From Nonomuraea maritima (GTDB lineage Bacteria > Actinomycetota > Actinomycetes > Streptosporangiales > Streptosporangiaceae): a DNA stretch of 64,000 bases. Under the pieces are notes generated by a model. It saw nothing but the letters and a program-made list of their open reading frames with translations, was not told the DNA's origin and ran no database searches. Positions within the stretch are counted from its first letter, which is position 1. Each line of letters starts with the position of its first letter. Location of the stretch: positions 248,001-312,000 of the forward strand of contig NZ_FNFB01000006.1 of the NCBI RefSeq assembly GCF_900100395.1, written 5' to 3'. This document shows, piece after piece, positions 34,557 to 42,583 of the stretch. The position numbers were made by a program, and so were the translations under genes.

Positions 34557-35906
34557 TTGAACCGGTGGAGCGTCCTGGTCGACAATCTGCGGTCTCAGCT
34601 GTGGCCCCTGCCGGCCTTGGCGTTGCTCTTGGCACTCCTGCTGGGAGTCGGCCTGCCCCGGTTTGACGCGGCCATGAACGACAGCATGCCGCCCGGTCTG
34701 ACCGCCTGGCTGTTCAGCGGCGGCCCGGAGGCGGCGCGCACGGTGCTGTCGGCGGTGGCGAGCTCGCTGATCACTGTGACCTCGCTGACGTTCTCGCTGA
34801 CCGTGGTCACGTTGCAGTTGGCCAGCAGCCAGTACTCGCCGCGTGTGCTGCGCACGTTCGCTGCGGATCCGTTCGTCCACGTCACCCTCTCTCTGCTGCT
34901 CGGCACGTTCGTGTACTCGCTGACGGTGCTGCGCACCGTGCGGGCCTCGCTGGACGACCAGGACGCCTTCGTACCTCAAGTCTCGGTGACCGTAGGGTTC
35001 GTTCTCGGGGTGGCCAGCGTCGGCATGTTGGTGGGGTTCCTGGCCCATCTCGCTCGGCAGATTCGTGTGGAGTCGATCCTGCGTCAGGTACACGCGGACA
35101 CCGAGGCGACGATGCGGCATGTGTACGGCGACGAGCGGGACAACGACGGGATCCCGCAGGTACCTCCGACCCCTGGCGGCAGAACAGTCTCCTTGTGCGC
35201 GGGCTCGTCGGGGTTCCTCACGGCTGTCGAGGGACAGCCCCTGTTGGGCGCCGCGCTCGAGACAGGTGCTGTGGTCGTGCTCGCCGACCACCCGGGCGAT
35301 TTCCTGATCGCGGGCACGCCCGTGGCTGTGGCCTGGGCGGCCGAAGGGGGGGAACTGGACGAGTCTGCCGTCACCCGGCTCGTGGACGCGCTGAACGGCG
35401 CCCTGCGGACGGACTCCGAGCGGACCGCGGCTCAGGACCCCGAGTTCGGCTTGCGCCAAATCATCGACATCGCCGTGCGGGCACTGTCACCGGGGGTCAA
35501 CGATCCGACCACCGCCGTACACGCGCTGAGCCACGCTGCCGCGCTCCTCTGCGAGGCGGCGCATTATCGCCTCGGTTCGCGCCTGCTGCACGACGACGCT
35601 GGACGCGTACGTGTGGTGCTGCCACGCCCGGACTTCGCCGCAATGCTGGATCTGGTGCTCACCCAGCCGCGCCGCTACGGGTCCGACGACCCGTACGTGC
35701 TCGCCAGAATGTTCACGCTCCTGCGCGAGGTGGCCTGGACCACCCGGAGCCCGGAGCATCACCGCGCCGTGTCCGGGCAACTGGCACGGCTGACCGATGC
35801 GATGCACAGACACTCCTTCGATGAACGAGAGCGGGCTCGTTTGCAGGAACTGGAGCAGTCGGTACGACAGGCGCTCGCCGGTCACTGGCCGGTCACCTCC
35901 GCCTGA
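34557..35906 (+). CDS. DUF2254 membrane protein
   Basis: About 449 residues. Four N-terminal membrane helices (for example LWPLPALALLLALLLGVGLP and SLITVTSLTFSLTVVTLQLAS) carry the DUF2254 hallmark SSQYSPRVLRTFAADPFVHVTLSLLLGTFVYSL. The cytoplasmic half holds FGLRQIIDIAVRALSPGVNDPTTAVHALSH, also diagnostic. Function unknown. TTG 34557 is preferred because GGGGAGGAGG lies 6 nt upstream and DUF2254 proteins begin close to the first helix; an in-frame GTG at 34479 would add 26 residues. It stands 330 bp after tmRNA and 160 bp before an AI-2E-type transporter. Confidence 0.85.
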   Translation: MNRWSVLVDNLRSQLWPLPALALLLALLLGVGLPRFDAAMNDSMPPGLTAWLFSGGPEAARTVLSAVASSLITVTSLTFSLTVVTLQLASSQYSPRVLRTFAADPFVHVTLSLLLGTFVYSLTVLRTVRASLDDQDAFVPQVSVTVGFVLGVASVGMLVGFLAHLARQIRVESILRQVHADTEATMRHVYGDERDNDGIPQVPPTPGGRTVSLCAGSSGFLTAVEGQPLLGAALETGAVVVLADHPGDFLIAGTPVAVAWAAEGGELDESAVTRLVDALNGALRTDSERTAAQDPEFGLRQIIDIAVRALSPGVNDPTTAVHALSHAAALLCEAAHYRLGSRLLHDDAGRVRVVLPRPDFAAMLDLVLTQPRRYGSDDPYVLARMFTLLREVAWTTRSPEHHRAVSGQLARLTDAMHRHSFDERERARLQELEQSVRQALAGHWPVTSA

Positions 35907-36068
35907 CATCCGGGACGAGGGCAAGATCCATGGTGAGCGCGTTTCCGCTGGCCCGCGTTGCGACGAGCAGGGAAGAAGGGGCTCGCTTCGGCGCGATGCG
36001 TGGTCCCGACGCGTCGGGGTAGGGCCAGCGCATGCCTCGAAAGGCCCAGGTGACGCGGAGGCCGGATC

Positions 36069-37244
36069 GTGCCGCGACGACTCGGTGAGTCCGGCGCCGG
36101 ACCGAGCACGTCGGAGGGGCGCGACCGGATGCCCGCCGGTTGGGCCGCCGTACCAGGCAGGCTCCGCACCACAGGCGCGACCAGCGCATGCTTCCTTGTC
36201 ATCGCTGCTGCCGCGGCCCTGGTTGGCTGGGTGCTGGTGCGTATCGCGCCGGTGACGCTGGCGGTGACGGCCGCGCTGTTCCTGACCGCGCTTCTCCACC
36301 CGGTGGTGGCATTTCTTGGCCGTTTGCGCGTTCCCAGGGCGCTGAGCGCGCTCGGTGCGCTTGTCCTGCTTGTCCTGATAGTCGCCGGCCCTCTGACTGT
36401 GGTGGCCAACCAGGCCATCGCCCAGTCCGACGACCTGCGTCAGCAGTTGGTGACCGGACTCGAACGGCTCCGCGCCTTCCTGACCGCGGGTCCGCTCAGT
36501 CAGCAGCAGCTGGATGCGGCTCTTGGGGAGTTGACGAAAGCCCTGCAGGGTGTCGCGCCTGGTCCTCTCGCCGGCGCGATGACCACCCTGCAGACGCTCG
36601 CAGCCGCCGCGACAGCGCTGGTGCTGCTGTTCTTCTTCCTGCGCGACGGGCCTTCCATGTGGGAATGGATCGTGCCCCGCTTTCCGTCCCGAAGCCGGGA
36701 ACGTGTGGACGCGGCCTTCCGCACCGGGTGGAGTACTCTGGTCGCTTATGTGCGCGGAACCGTGACGGTGGCCGCAGTCGACGGCTTCGGCATCGGCTTG
36801 GCGCTGGTTCTGCTGCAGGTGCCGCTCGGGTTGGCCCTGGGATTCCTCACCTTTCTGTTCGCGTTCGTGCCGATCGTCGGCGCGATCGTGGCCGGAGCGG
36901 TTGCCGTACTGGTCGCACTGGTCAGCAATGGAGTGACCGACGCGCTGCTGGTCCTGGCCGCGGTGGTCGTCGTCCAACAGCTTGAGGGCAACCTGCTGGC
37001 ACCGGTCATCATCGGCAAGGCCGTGCATCTGCACCCGGCCGTGGTGCTGCTGGGTGTCACCGCCGGGACGTTGATCGGCGGAATCGCGGGTGCGGTCGTC
37101 ACCGTCCCTCTCATCGCGGTGGCCTATCGCACTCTCGAGCGAGGCCTCTTCGTCGAGACGGCCTCGGAACCACATCAACACGAGAAGCCCGGCTCCCATA
37201 TGCATGAGCATCGCGGCCAGGAGCGCGACGTCGACCCGCGTTGA
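36069..37244 (+). CDS. AI-2E-family (TqsA/PerM-like) transporter
   Basis: 391 residues, about eight membrane helices. The two family blocks are visible: ALFLTALLHPVVAFLGRLRVPRALSAL near the N-terminus and FLTFLFAFVPIVGAIVAGAVAVLVAL with QQLEGNLLAPVIIGKAVHLHPAVVLL in the second half. Members export signals or act as ion/proton antiporters; substrate cannot be told here. The C-terminal 35 residues are His/Glu-rich (PHQHEKPGSHMHEHRGQE), a possible metal-binding tail. GTG 36069 follows GGAG by 9 nt; ATG 36129 after GGAGGGG is an alternative. Confidence 0.85.
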   Translation: MPRRLGESGAGPSTSEGRDRMPAGWAAVPGRLRTTGATSACFLVIAAAAALVGWVLVRIAPVTLAVTAALFLTALLHPVVAFLGRLRVPRALSALGALVLLVLIVAGPLTVVANQAIAQSDDLRQQLVTGLERLRAFLTAGPLSQQQLDAALGELTKALQGVAPGPLAGAMTTLQTLAAAATALVLLFFFLRDGPSMWEWIVPRFPSRSRERVDAAFRTGWSTLVAYVRGTVTVAAVDGFGIGLALVLLQVPLGLALGFLTFLFAFVPIVGAIVAGAVAVLVALVSNGVTDALLVLAAVVVVQQLEGNLLAPVIIGKAVHLHPAVVLLGVTAGTLIGGIAGAVVTVPLIAVAYRTLERGLFVETASEPHQHEKPGSHMHEHRGQERDVDPR

Positions 37245-37404
37245 GTCAGGGCCGGACAGTCCCTAGTGGGTGCCGCGGCACCGTGCCTCGGTGAAGTACG
37301 GTGTCTGGCCGGGGCTCCCGCATCGCTGTGCGTGGTCAGGCTTGCCGTGCCGGCGCGCGGTGGCACAGCCGCGCGTGATGCGATCGCCTTGCCACATGGG
37401 GCAA

Positions 37405-37446
37405 CAGGGGCGTTAAGGAGGCCGGACGGCCTCCGCCGCGCCCCTG
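37405..37446. terminator. Two-level hairpin terminator
   Basis: An outer 8-bp stem CAGGGGCG/CGCCCCTG encloses an inner perfect 7-bp stem GGAGGCC/GGCCTCC with a 4-nt loop. It lies between the AI-2E gene and a convergent small gene. The remaining 160 bp after the AI-2E stop show nothing else. Confidence 0.6.
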
Positions 37447-37465
37447 TCCCTGTCGTCAGTCTCCG

Positions 37466-37597
37466 TCAGCGGCGACGCCTCCGGCGGCGCCTGGCCCGAC
37501 CGGCGTCGGACCCGCTGTCGCTGCTTCCGTACGGGTCGGGGTAGGGATCGTAGACCGGCCTGAAGCCCAACAGCCCCAGATACTGTTTGTTCACCAT
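37466..37597 (-). CDS. Possible small protein with Arg-rich tail
   Basis: 43 residues, starting MVNKQYLGLLGFRPVYDPYP and ending in a run of arginines. ATG 37597 follows CCGGGGGC; a relatively AT-rich sequence lies upstream. The Tyr/Pro/Asp segment and strongly basic end do not match a family I know. It may be a real small cytoplasmic or nucleic-acid-binding peptide; comparison with related genomes would decide. A bidirectional terminator lies just past its stop. Confidence 0.4.
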   Translation of the reverse strand: MVNKQYLGLLGFRPVYDPYPDPYGSSDSGSDAGRARRRRRRRR

Positions 37598-37993
37598 GAT
37601 GCCCCCGGATAACGGTGCCGACATTAACCTTTCACTATGGTCAACAGCGTTTCCGGAGGAAGGCATCCCGGATTCGAGGAAGACGGTAGGGATTTAGCCG
37701 GCACTTTATCGTCGCCGTATTTATTTCACGTTCCTCGCGTGGCACTGCTGATCGCGACCGGGACGTGTCGTCAGGGCGGCAGGCCGGCTACCAGGTCCTG
37801 TTCCGTCAGGCCATGGCTGACGGACGTGGGCGTGGGTACATCCCCCTTCACCCGCCGGTGTGGTGCGGGTGCCTTTTCCGACCAGCGACCATGCTTTTAC
37901 CACTGTGCGGACCTGTGACGGCGATGTTCGTTCAGAGGCGTCTCATAGAGTGCCGGACGTATTCTTTTCCGCTACCGCTCGTGGGAGATGCCT
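37598..37993. other. 396-bp gap with hairpins, possible small transcript
   Basis: No protein gene is supported. The segment 37620-37740 is AT-rich for this genome. A near-palindrome CCGTCAGGCCATGGCTGACGG lies at 37803-37823, and a terminator-like hairpin CACCCGC/GCGGGTG followed by CCTTTTCC at 37849-37871. TAGAGT (37946-37951) could be the -10 of the secreted-peptide gene at 37994. Confidence 0.4.
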
Positions 37994-38167
37994 GTGAAAG
38001 CTCGTATAGCCGCCGTTCTCGCCTCCGGCGCGATGCTGACCGCCGCGCTCGCCGCCCCCGCCGCCGCTGCCGACAAGGACGCCAGCAGTGGCGGCAGCGC
38101 ACTCAACGGGGTCACCACCACCGTGTTCGGCACCCTCCTGGGCAAGCTCGGGGGCCTCGGCCTCTGA
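37994..38167 (+). CDS. Small secreted peptide
   Basis: 57 residues. GTG 37994 lies 6 nt after GGGAG. The product begins (M)KARIAAVLASGAMLTAALA, a textbook Sec signal peptide with likely cleavage after AAA near residue 23. The mature peptide of about 34 residues, starting ADKDASSGGSALNGV, is Gly/Leu/Thr-rich, without Cys, and ends LGKLGGLGL. Its size and hydrophobic Gly-Leu end suggest a surface-active or structural peptide, but no family is recognised. A very strong terminator 10 bp downstream shows it is an independent, probably well-expressed unit. Confidence 0.75.
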   Translation: MKARIAAVLASGAMLTAALAAPAAAADKDASSGGSALNGVTTTVFGTLLGKLGGLGL

Positions 38168-38177
38168 CACAGCGTGC

Positions 38178-38215
38178 ACGGCCCCGCCCGCCGCATCGTT
38201 GGCGGGCGGGGCCGT
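38178..38215 (+). terminator. Strong intrinsic terminator after the secreted peptide
   Basis: Fifteen-bp perfect stem ACGGCCCCGCCCGCC/GGCGGGCGGGGCCGT, 8-nt loop, followed by TTTCAT. One of the strongest in the window. Confidence 0.88.
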
Positions 38216-38344
38216 TTCATGTCCCGGCACGAGTGGAGAAGCTTGCCGAGATCTTGCCGAACTGGTTGCGGCGAGGGGACGGGCCCGCGCCGGGCGTCAC
38301 GGTGGAATGGGGAGGTCGTGCCCCGGAAAGGCGGGAGGGCCACC

Positions 38345-38827
38345 GTGCTCGATGAGATCGTCGCAAGCCGTGATGCTGCCGGCGCGGCGTTGACAGCAGA
38401 GGTCGACGCGGTCATCGAGGCCGCGAACGCGATGTCGGACAGGTTCCGCGCAGGCGGCAGGCTGCTGGCGTTCGGCCGCGGCGAGGCCGCCGCCGACGCC
38501 GCGCACGTGGCGGTGGAGTTCACCCATCCGGTGATCGTGGGCAAGCGGGCGCTGCCGGCACTCTGCCTAGGAGGCGAGCCCGCCCTGCTCGGCATGTGGG
38601 GACGGCCGCAGGACATCGCCGTCGGCATCTGCCCGGCCACCGGCGACCTGGCCGCCGCGCGCTCACTGGGCCTGCTGACCGTCGCCCTGACGGCGAACGA
38701 GGAGTTCCCCGAGGCCGATCACGTGCTGTGCGCGCGCAGCGCCGATCCGCTGGTCGCGCGGGAGATCCACATCACGGTGTACCACCTGCTGTGGGAGCTG
38801 GTCCACGTGTTCCAGGAGGCGGAGTGA
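38345..38827 (+). CDS. SIS-domain protein 1 of hydrogenase-linked module
   Basis: 160 residues, one SIS (sugar isomerase) domain resembling GmhA/DiaA. The helix LDEIVASRDAAGAALTAEVDAVIEAANAMSDRFRAGGRLLAFGRGEAAADAAHVAVEF is followed by a reduced core. The phosphosugar loop, NGGSS in the second SIS protein of this operon, reads GRGEAAA here, and the later CPATGDL takes the place of STSG. Loss of the Ser/Thr pockets suggests a non-catalytic partner subunit. GTG 38345 after GGGAGGG. Its stop overlaps the HypC-like gene by 4 nt, so the two are coupled. Confidence 0.8.
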   Translation: MLDEIVASRDAAGAALTAEVDAVIEAANAMSDRFRAGGRLLAFGRGEAAADAAHVAVEFTHPVIVGKRALPALCLGGEPALLGMWGRPQDIAVGICPATGDLAAARSLGLLTVALTANEEFPEADHVLCARSADPLVAREIHITVYHLLWELVHVFQEAE

Positions 38828-39045
38828 ACGACGAGCGGGAGCCCGCCTGCGACTCCTGCGTGACGTGCGGTGACGTCGCCGTACAGGTGAAGGTCGTGGG
38901 TCTGCTGCCCGGCGGGATGGCGCGGGCAGACACCGGGACGGGCACCGAGGAGATCAGCGTCGCCCTGGTGGAGGCGCAGGTCGGTGACACCGTACTGGTG
39001 CATGCGAAAGAGGCGATCGCCGTGGTGGAGAGGGCCGAGTCATGA
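38824..39045 (+). CDS. HypC/HupF-family protein, variant with CxxCxxC start
   Basis: 73 residues. The body (VAVQVKVVGLLPGGMARADTGTGTEEISVALVEAQVGDTVLVHAKEAIAVVE) is a HypC-type small beta-barrel. Canonical HypC needs Cys2 (MCLGIP); here the N-terminus is MNDEREPACDSCVTCGD, giving three Cys in a C-x2-C-x2-C arrangement. A true HypC is encoded at 41843. This second copy may deliver a ligand or metal in a different step, or serve the SIS proteins that flank it. It overlaps both neighbours by 4 nt (GTGA and ATGA). Confidence 0.82.
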   Translation: MNDEREPACDSCVTCGDVAVQVKVVGLLPGGMARADTGTGTEEISVALVEAQVGDTVLVHAKEAIAVVERAES

Positions 39046-39641
39046 GTGAGACGTTGTACCCGTTCCTGCGGCGTGACGCGCTCGACGTGCGCGCGTCCAC
39101 GGTCGAGAAGGCCGCGGAGAGCCTCGAACTGCGCCGGCGGGTGCTCGACGAGCAGCGGGAGCGGCTGTCGGAGTGCGCGGCGGCGATGGCGGCCGCCTTC
39201 CGGGCCGGTGGGCGGCTGTTCACCTTCGGCAACGGCGGGAGCAGCACCGACGCGCAGTCGATGGCGCGGCTCTTCGCCGCGCGCGGCCTGCCTGCCGTGT
39301 CGCTGGCCGAGGACGCCGCGCTGATGACGGCCCTCGGCAACGACATCGGCTTCGACGTGGTCTTCGCGCGCCAGCTCGCCGCGCTCGGCGGCCCCGACGA
39401 CATGGCGTGCGCGCTGTCGACGAGCGGCGGCTCGGTGAACGTGCTGCGCGGCCTGGTGCAGGCCGCGAGCCGGCAGATGGTCACGATCGGCTTCGCCGGC
39501 TGCGGCGGGGGTCGCATGGCCGAGGAACGGCTGGCCGAGTACCAGTTCACCGTGCCGTCCTCGTCGGTGCACCGCGTCCAGGAGGCGCAGGCGACGCTCT
39601 ACCATGTCCTGGCAGAACTGGTGTCAGCAGATGCGCGGTAG
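39042..39641 (+). CDS. SIS-domain protein 2 (phosphoheptose-isomerase-like)
   Basis: 199 residues, GmhA-type SIS domain with intact phosphate loops: TFGNGGSSTDAQSMARLF and ALSTSGGSVNVLRGLVQAA. The C-terminus VHRVQEAQATLYHVLAELV matches the family helix that carries a catalytic His/Gln in GmhA. It may isomerise a C7 or other sugar phosphate, or bind one as a signal. Its 3' end overlaps the 3' end of hypE on the other strand by 18 bp. With the two preceding genes it forms one translationally coupled operon pointing into the hydrogenase maturation genes. Confidence 0.85.
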   Translation: MSETLYPFLRRDALDVRASTVEKAAESLELRRRVLDEQRERLSECAAAMAAAFRAGGRLFTFGNGGSSTDAQSMARLFAARGLPAVSLAEDAALMTALGNDIGFDVVFARQLAALGGPDDMACALSTSGGSVNVLRGLVQAASRQMVTIGFAGCGGGRMAEERLAEYQFTVPSSSVHRVQEAQATLYHVLAELVSADAR

Positions 39642-40697
39642 GGGATCGCCGACGAGGACGTCCACCACCCGCGTGCCGCCGAACGAGGTACGCAGCAGCA
39701 CCAGCCCCTGAGGGTCGGCGGCGACACTGCCGATGATCGCGGCGCCCGCTCCCAGTGGGTGGCCGCGCAACACGTCGAGGGCCTGGTCGGCGTGGGCGCC
39801 GTCCACCACGGCCACGAACCGGCCCTCGCAGGCGACGTACAGCGGGTCGAGGCCGAGCAGCTCGCAGATCCCGGTCACCTCCGGGCGCACCGGCACGGCG
39901 TCCTCGCGCAGCACGATGGCCGTCTCCGACGCGCTCGCCACCTCGTTGAGCACCGTGGCGACCCCGCCGCGGGTGGCGTCCCGCAGCGTTCTGACCTGCT
40001 CGGGCAGCGCCTTCAGCAGCTCGGCGACGATGTCGTGCAGCGGCGCGGTGTCGGAGGCGACGGACGCCTCGATCCCGTAGTCGTCGCGGGCCAGCATCAC
40101 AGCGGCCCCGTGGTCACCGATCGAGCCGGAGACGATGACCGCGTCGCCGGGCCGCACGCCGGCCGCCGACAGCGTGACCGGCTGCTCGACGTACCCGACG
40201 CCGGACGTGGTGATGTAGCAGCCGTCGGCCTTGCCGCGCTGCACGACCTTGGTGTCGCCGGTCACGATCGTCACGCCGGCCGCCTCGGCGGCGGCCGCCA
40301 TGGAGGCGGTGATGCGCCTCAGGTCGGCGACGGGGAACCCCTCCTCCAGGATGAAGCCCGCCGACAGGTGTGCCGGCCGGGCCCCGCACATGGCGAGGTC
40401 GTTCACGGTGCCGTTGACGGCCAGGTCGCCGATGTCGCCGCCGGGGAAGAACAGCGGGGAGACCACGAAGGAGTCGGTGGTGAAGGCCATGCGCTCGGCG
40501 GCCGGCGCCAGTAGTGCGCCGTCGCCGAGCGGCTCAAGCAGCGGGTTGCGGAACGCCTCCAGGAAGACGGCCTCGATCAGGGTGTGCGTGGCCTTGCCTC
40601 CTGCGCCGTGGGCGAGCGTGATCAGCTCCTCCCGGACGACGGGCTTGCGGCGACGTACGCGTTCGATGCGGGCGAGCACCTGTCGTTCGCGGTTCAT
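39624..40697 (-). CDS. hypE: Hydrogenase maturation protein HypE
   Basis: 357 residues. HypE dehydrates its C-terminal thiocarboxamide to a thiocyanate that provides CN- ligands for the active-site iron. The AIR-synthase-like fold is clear (HGAGGKATHTLIEAVFL, FTTDSFVVSPLFFPGGDIG, GDTKVVQRGKADG), and the essential terminal cysteine is present (LPRIC at the end). It overlaps hypD by 4 nt and is the last gene of the hydrogenase operon. Confidence 0.96.
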   Translation of the reverse strand: MNRERQVLARIERVRRRKPVVREELITLAHGAGGKATHTLIEAVFLEAFRNPLLEPLGDGALLAPAAERMAFTTDSFVVSPLFFPGGDIGDLAVNGTVNDLAMCGARPAHLSAGFILEEGFPVADLRRITASMAAAAEAAGVTIVTGDTKVVQRGKADGCYITTSGVGYVEQPVTLSAAGVRPGDAVIVSGSIGDHGAAVMLARDDYGIEASVASDTAPLHDIVAELLKALPEQVRTLRDATRGGVATVLNEVASASETAIVLREDAVPVRPEVTGICELLGLDPLYVACEGRFVAVVDGAHADQALDVLRGHPLGAGAAIIGSVAADPQGLVLLRTSFGGTRVVDVLVGDPLPRIC

Positions 40698-41833
40698 GCC
40701 CGGCTCGCCTCCCCTGCCGCCCGGTGCATCTGCTCACGGTCGAAGCGGCCGAAGTTGTAGTACGCCGCGCACGCGCCCTCCGAGGACACCATGCACGTGC
40801 CGATCGGCGTCTCCGGCGTGCAGGCGGTGCCGAAGACCTTGCACTCCCACGGTTTGAGCACGCCCTTCAGCACCTCGCCGCACTGGCACGGCTTCGGGTC
40901 GGCGACGCGTACGCCCGGCAGGTCGAAGACGCGTTCGGCGTCGAAGGCGGCGTACTCGTCGGACATGGCGAGGGCGGAGTGGGCGATGAAGCCGAGCCCG
41001 CGCCACTCGAAGTGCGGGCGCAGCCGCATCACGCGGCCGATCGCCGACAGGGCGATGCGGTTGCCCTGCCACGGCACCACGCGGGCGTACTGGTTCTCCA
41101 CCTCGCAGCGGTCCTCGGCCAGCTGGTCGAGCAGCATCAGCACCGACGCGAGGATGTCGATCGGCTCGAATCCGGCGACGACCAGCGGCTTGGCGTACTC
41201 GCGGGCGATGAACCCGTACGGCTCGCAGCCGATCACCGCGGACACGTGGCCAGGGCCGATGAACCCGTCGAGGCGGAAGTCCGGCGAGTCGAGGATGGCC
41301 TTGATCGCCGGAATGATCATGACGTGGTTGCAGAAGACGGAGAAGTTCGTCACGCCCTGCTCGGCGGCCCGCAGCACGGTCATGGCCGTGGAGGGCGCGG
41401 TGGTCTCGAAGCCGATGGCCATGAAGACCACGCGCCGGTCGGGGTTGGCGCGGGCGATGGTGAGCGCGTCCAGCGGCGAGTAGACCATCCGGATGTCGGC
41501 CCCGGCGGCCTTGGCGTCCAGGAAGGAGCCGGTGCCGCCGGGCACGCGGGTCATGTCGCCGAACGAGGTCATGATCACGTCGGGCTGTCGGGCGATGTGG
41601 ATGGCGTCGTCCACGCGTCCCATCGGGATCACGCAGACGGGGCAGCCGGGGCCGTGCACGAGGTTCACCTCGGGCGGCAGGAGGTCCTCCAGCCCGTGCT
41701 TGTAGATGGTGTGCGTGTGGCCGCCGCACACCTCCATGAACGTGTACTGCCGTCCTGGACGGCAGCGTTCGGCGATCCGCGCGGCCAGCGCGCGCGCCCG
41801 GCCGGCGTCGCGAAACTCATCGACGAAGCGCAT
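40694..41833 (-). CDS. hypD: Hydrogenase maturation protein HypD
   Basis: 379 residues, the usual size. It is the [4Fe-4S] scaffold on which Fe(CN)2CO is built with HypC. Signatures: YTFMEVCGGHTHTIYKHGL, LVHGPGCPVCVIPMGRVDDAI, AIGFETTAPSTA and the C-terminal Cys cluster (KPCQCGEVLKG ... ECKVFGTACTPETPIGTCMVSSEGACAAYYNFGR). Nine-bp gap to hypC upstream and ATGA overlap with hypE downstream. Confidence 0.97.
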   Translation of the reverse strand: MRFVDEFRDAGRARALAARIAERCRPGRQYTFMEVCGGHTHTIYKHGLEDLLPPEVNLVHGPGCPVCVIPMGRVDDAIHIARQPDVIMTSFGDMTRVPGGTGSFLDAKAAGADIRMVYSPLDALTIARANPDRRVVFMAIGFETTAPSTAMTVLRAAEQGVTNFSVFCNHVMIIPAIKAILDSPDFRLDGFIGPGHVSAVIGCEPYGFIAREYAKPLVVAGFEPIDILASVLMLLDQLAEDRCEVENQYARVVPWQGNRIALSAIGRVMRLRPHFEWRGLGFIAHSALAMSDEYAAFDAERVFDLPGVRVADPKPCQCGEVLKGVLKPWECKVFGTACTPETPIGTCMVSSEGACAAYYNFGRFDREQMHRAAGEASRA

Positions 41834-41842
41834 CGATCTCCC

Positions 41843-42115
41843 TCATCCGACGTCCGAGGCGCGCAGCGCGTCCAGTTCTTCCTCGTACTGCTGGCCAAGC
41901 TCCTTCAGGGCGTCGAGCACGGCCTGCGCCTCGTCCTCCGAGATCTTCGACAGCGCGAAGCCGACGTGCACGAGCACCCAGTCGCCGGGCTTGAGGCCCT
42001 CGTCGGCCAGCAGCCCGACGTTGATGCGGCGGCGCACGCCGCTGATCTCGACGACGGCCAGCTCGGCGTCGTCCTTGCCGAACTCGACCAGCTCACCGGG
42101 GATGCCGAGACACAT
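41843..42115 (-). CDS. hypC: Hydrogenase maturation chaperone HypC
   Basis: 90 residues. It carries the iron-ligand unit between HypD and the large-subunit precursor. It starts with the canonical MCLGIPGELVEF (functional Cys2), followed by the OB-like barrel (AVVEISGVRRRINVGLL, GDWVLVHVGFALSKI) and a helical acidic C-terminus. Its start lies 23 bp inside the end of hypA. Compare the atypical HypC-like protein at 38824. Confidence 0.96.
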   Translation of the reverse strand: MCLGIPGELVEFGKDDAELAVVEISGVRRRINVGLLADEGLKPGDWVLVHVGFALSKISEDEAQAVLDALKELGQQYEEELDALRASDVG

Positions 42116-42458
42116 CGGGCGCCTCCTCGCCGTAGGTGAGCGACTCGAGGACCAGCTCGTCGCCGCCGCTGACCTGGACGTCGTCGCTGCCGCAGACCGG
42201 GCAGACGGCCAGCGGGTCGGCGCACTCCGCGCGGCTGCCGCAGGTGTCGCAGGCGACCGTCATCGGTGTGATGACGAGCTCGACCGCGGTGTCCTGGAGC
42301 GTGGTGCCGGCCGCGGCGACGGCGAAGGCCTGGTCGAAGGCGTCGTCCACGACCGCGTGACGGGCGCCGATCCGTACCCGGGCGGCGGTGACCCGCCGGC
42401 CGTCGGCCTGCCGCTGGATGAGTTCGACGAGGCCCTCGCACATCCCGATCTCGTGCAT
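42093..42458 (-). CDS. hypA: Hydrogenase nickel-incorporation protein HypA
   Basis: 121 residues. It inserts nickel into the large subunit. The N-terminal MHEIGM supplies the nickel-binding His2; the zinc finger has two CxxC knuckles (ACDTCGS and VCPVCGS). Normally it works with the GTPase HypB, but no hypB is found in this window. Gene lies in the minus-strand operon between a 35-residue membrane peptide gene and hypC. Confidence 0.95.
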   Translation of the reverse strand: MHEIGMCEGLVELIQRQADGRRVTAARVRIGARHAVVDDAFDQAFAVAAAGTTLQDTAVELVITPMTVACDTCGSRAECADPLAVCPVCGSDDVQVSGGDELVLESLTYGEEAPDVSRHPR

Positions 42459-42464
42459 GCCGCC

Positions 42465-42572
42465 CTACATTCGTGAGATTTTCAGATACCGGTGGATCTC
42501 CGGCCATTGGTGGGCGACGATCGCCGCCAGCCCGCACAGAACGAGCAGCTTCACCACGCGAGACTTCCTCAT
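42465..42572 (-). CDS. 35-residue single-helix membrane peptide (DUF6893-like)
   Basis: Predicted product: MRKSRVVKLLVLCGLAAIVA, then HQWPEIHRYLKISRM. A basic N-terminus, one hydrophobic helix (about 8-20) and a WPEIxRYLKI-type amphipathic end. From memory such peptides (DUF6893) occur in actinobacterial hydrogenase clusters; not verified. ATG 42572, preceded by GAGGTGA. It sits in the operon 6 bp upstream of hypA and may tether a maturation or electron-transfer component to the membrane. Confidence 0.65.
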   Translation of the reverse strand: MRKSRVVKLLVLCGLAAIVAHQWPEIHRYLKISRM

Positions 42573-42583
42573 CACAGATCACC

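Noticed and set aside
37637..37918. 93-codon plus-strand frame
   Set aside because: No Shine-Dalgarno, no recognisable domain, and the frame runs through palindromes and a terminator-like hairpin.
33842..38000. Prophage or integrative element at the tmRNA gene
   Set aside because: No integrase, no second copy of the tmRNA 3' end and no phage genes were seen. Only a suspicion of transfer is reported.
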